Assembly: GCA_048267245.1 (NCBI GenBank)
Contig: JBLWXV010000001.1
Coordinates: 1,674,001 to 1,738,000 of the forward strand
Source of the DNA: JBLWXV01 sp048267245
GTDB taxonomy: Bacteria > Bdellovibrionota > Bacteriovoracia > Bacteriovoracales > Bacteriovoracaceae
Length of the DNA: 64,000 nucleotides
Reading direction: 5' to 3'
The first letter of the stretch is position 1, and each line of letters begins with the position of its first letter. The notes under the pieces were generated by a model. That model had not been told where the DNA came from. It did no database searches and saw nothing but the letters and a program-made list of their open reading frames with translations. Both the position numbers and the translations under genes were made by a program. This document shows positions 63,413 to 64,000 of the stretch, in pieces.

Positions 63413-64000
63413 ATGGATCACCCGATTAAGAGAGATCACGCCCGCTTTAGAAAGATCGTTAAGGGCAAGATCAGAGATAATCTCAAGAAATACGTCTCCC
63501 AAGGGGAAATGCCGTTACCAAAAGGTGACGGCACCTTCAAAATACCAATGCCATCTATCGACACTCCTCGCTTTAAGTTTGGTGACAAACAACAAGGTGG
63601 TATGGGGCAAGGGCAAGGTCAGCAAGGCGACCCAGTTGATGGTCAAGAAGGTGAGGGCGAGTCTGGCGAGGGAGAAGCTGGCAACCAAGAGGGCTCAAAA
63701 GAGCTCGAAGTCGATCTCTCACTTGATGAACTTGCAAGTATTCTAGGCGAGGAATTAGAACTTCCAAAAATTGAGCCCAAGGGCAAGAAGGCGATGGAGA
63801 GTGTCACCGATAAGTATTCAAGTATCGGAACTTCTGGTCCAGATTCACTAAAGCATTTTAAGCGCTCTTATAAAGAAGCCTTAAAGCGCCAAGTGGCCAC
63901 TGGAACCTATGATGCGAAGAACCCAGTCATCGTTCCCATTCGCTCAGACATGCGCTACCGCTCGAGTGTCTCCAAGGTTGAGTATGAGAATGCCGCCGTT
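63413..64000 (+). CDS. YeaH-like DUF444 protein, 3' end cut by window
   Basis: The first 196 codons are in the window. The start MDHPIKRDHARFRKIVKGKIRDNL followed by a Gly/Gln/Glu-rich low-complexity stretch (about 60-95), and RSSVSKVEYENAAV at the edge, fit the DUF444/YeaH family, whose von-Willebrand-factor-A-like domain would lie downstream. The ATG follows AAGGAA. It is the standard partner of PrkA, so co-transcription is expected. Confidence 0.88.
   Translation, partial: MDHPIKRDHARFRKIVKGKIRDNLKKYVSQGEMPLPKGDGTFKIPMPSIDTPRFKFGDKQQGGMGQGQGQQGDPVDGQEGEGESGEGEAGNQEGSKELEVDLSLDELASILGEELELPKIEPKGKKAMESVTDKYSSIGTSGPDSLKHFKRSYKEALKRQVATGTYDAKNPVIVPIRSDMRYRSSVSKVEYENAAV

Overview
The window reads as an ordinary, densely packed chromosomal stretch of a Gram-negative, flagellated bacterium with many outer-membrane and secreted proteins. 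It has a stand-alone mevalonate operon instead of visible MEP-pathway genes, an olefin (ole) type hydrocarbon cluster, PilZ, HD-GYP and cyclic-nucleotide-binding signalling proteins, a divergent flagellin, FecR/LolA-like envelope proteins and a PrkA/YeaH stress system. This mix suggests a Bdellovibrionota (Bacteriovoracia or Oligoflexia-like) or other former deltaproteobacterial genome. That placement is inference; no rRNA is present to prove it. I see no tRNA or rRNA gene, no insertion sequence, no CRISPR array and no intergenic gap above 300 bp.

Layout. 1-6205 (minus): one tightly coupled operon of a GbsR/MarR-type regulator, a FabF-like ketosynthase, an acyl carrier protein, a CrtI/phytoene-desaturase-like oxidoreductase, then OleA, OleB and OleC (OleC is cut by the left edge). 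A promoter with an overlapping palindrome lies just upstream. 6420-9067: a BtpA-family TIM barrel coupled to a PfkB sugar kinase, converging on a REC-HD-GYP response regulator. 9189-16313: a secreted HELGH metallopeptidase, an NfeD-slipin-DOMON operon, guanine deaminase, a small HTH protein, an Arg/Gly-rich basic protein and malate dehydrogenase. 16337-18982 (minus): an SGNH-like/TPR anchored protein, a cyclic-nucleotide-binding protein and a radical SAM protein. 19102-24921: an RNA-modification neighbourhood (a U32/TrhP-like pair, two methyltransferases, an RsmI-like protein) with a PAP2 membrane protein.

24983-30380 (plus) is a mevalonate operon: type II IPP isomerase, class II HMG-CoA reductase, a GYDIA-type GHMP kinase, diphosphomevalonate decarboxylase and a mevalonate-kinase-like GHMP kinase. 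It is followed by a HAD-fold lipoprotein and an enoyl-CoA hydratase. 32186-38801: a LolA-like/FecR-barrel pair and two divergent PilZ-AAA proteins with damaged enhancer-binding-protein motifs. 38816-44167 encodes a 1,783-residue secreted protein with 17 copies of a roughly 68-residue six-cysteine repeat, a Pro/Thr linker and a membrane-active, coiled C-terminus. 44419-51024: thioredoxin reductase, a small conserved protein, two related outer-membrane-type proteins, flagellin and an FMN glutamate-synthase-like protein. 51021-61077 (minus): a CRTAC1-like FG-GAP protein, a GlpD-like oxidoreductase, an acidic YbjQ-fusion protein, SecA, an M23 peptidase and a PP2C phosphatase. 61317-64000 (plus): PrkA kinase and the start of YeaH.

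The best candidates for undescribed biology are the seven-gene ole/KAS/ACP/desaturase-like operon (a probable long-chain hydrocarbon or beta-lactone pathway with its own ACP and regulator), the giant cysteine-repeat protein, and the divergent PilZ-AAA pair.
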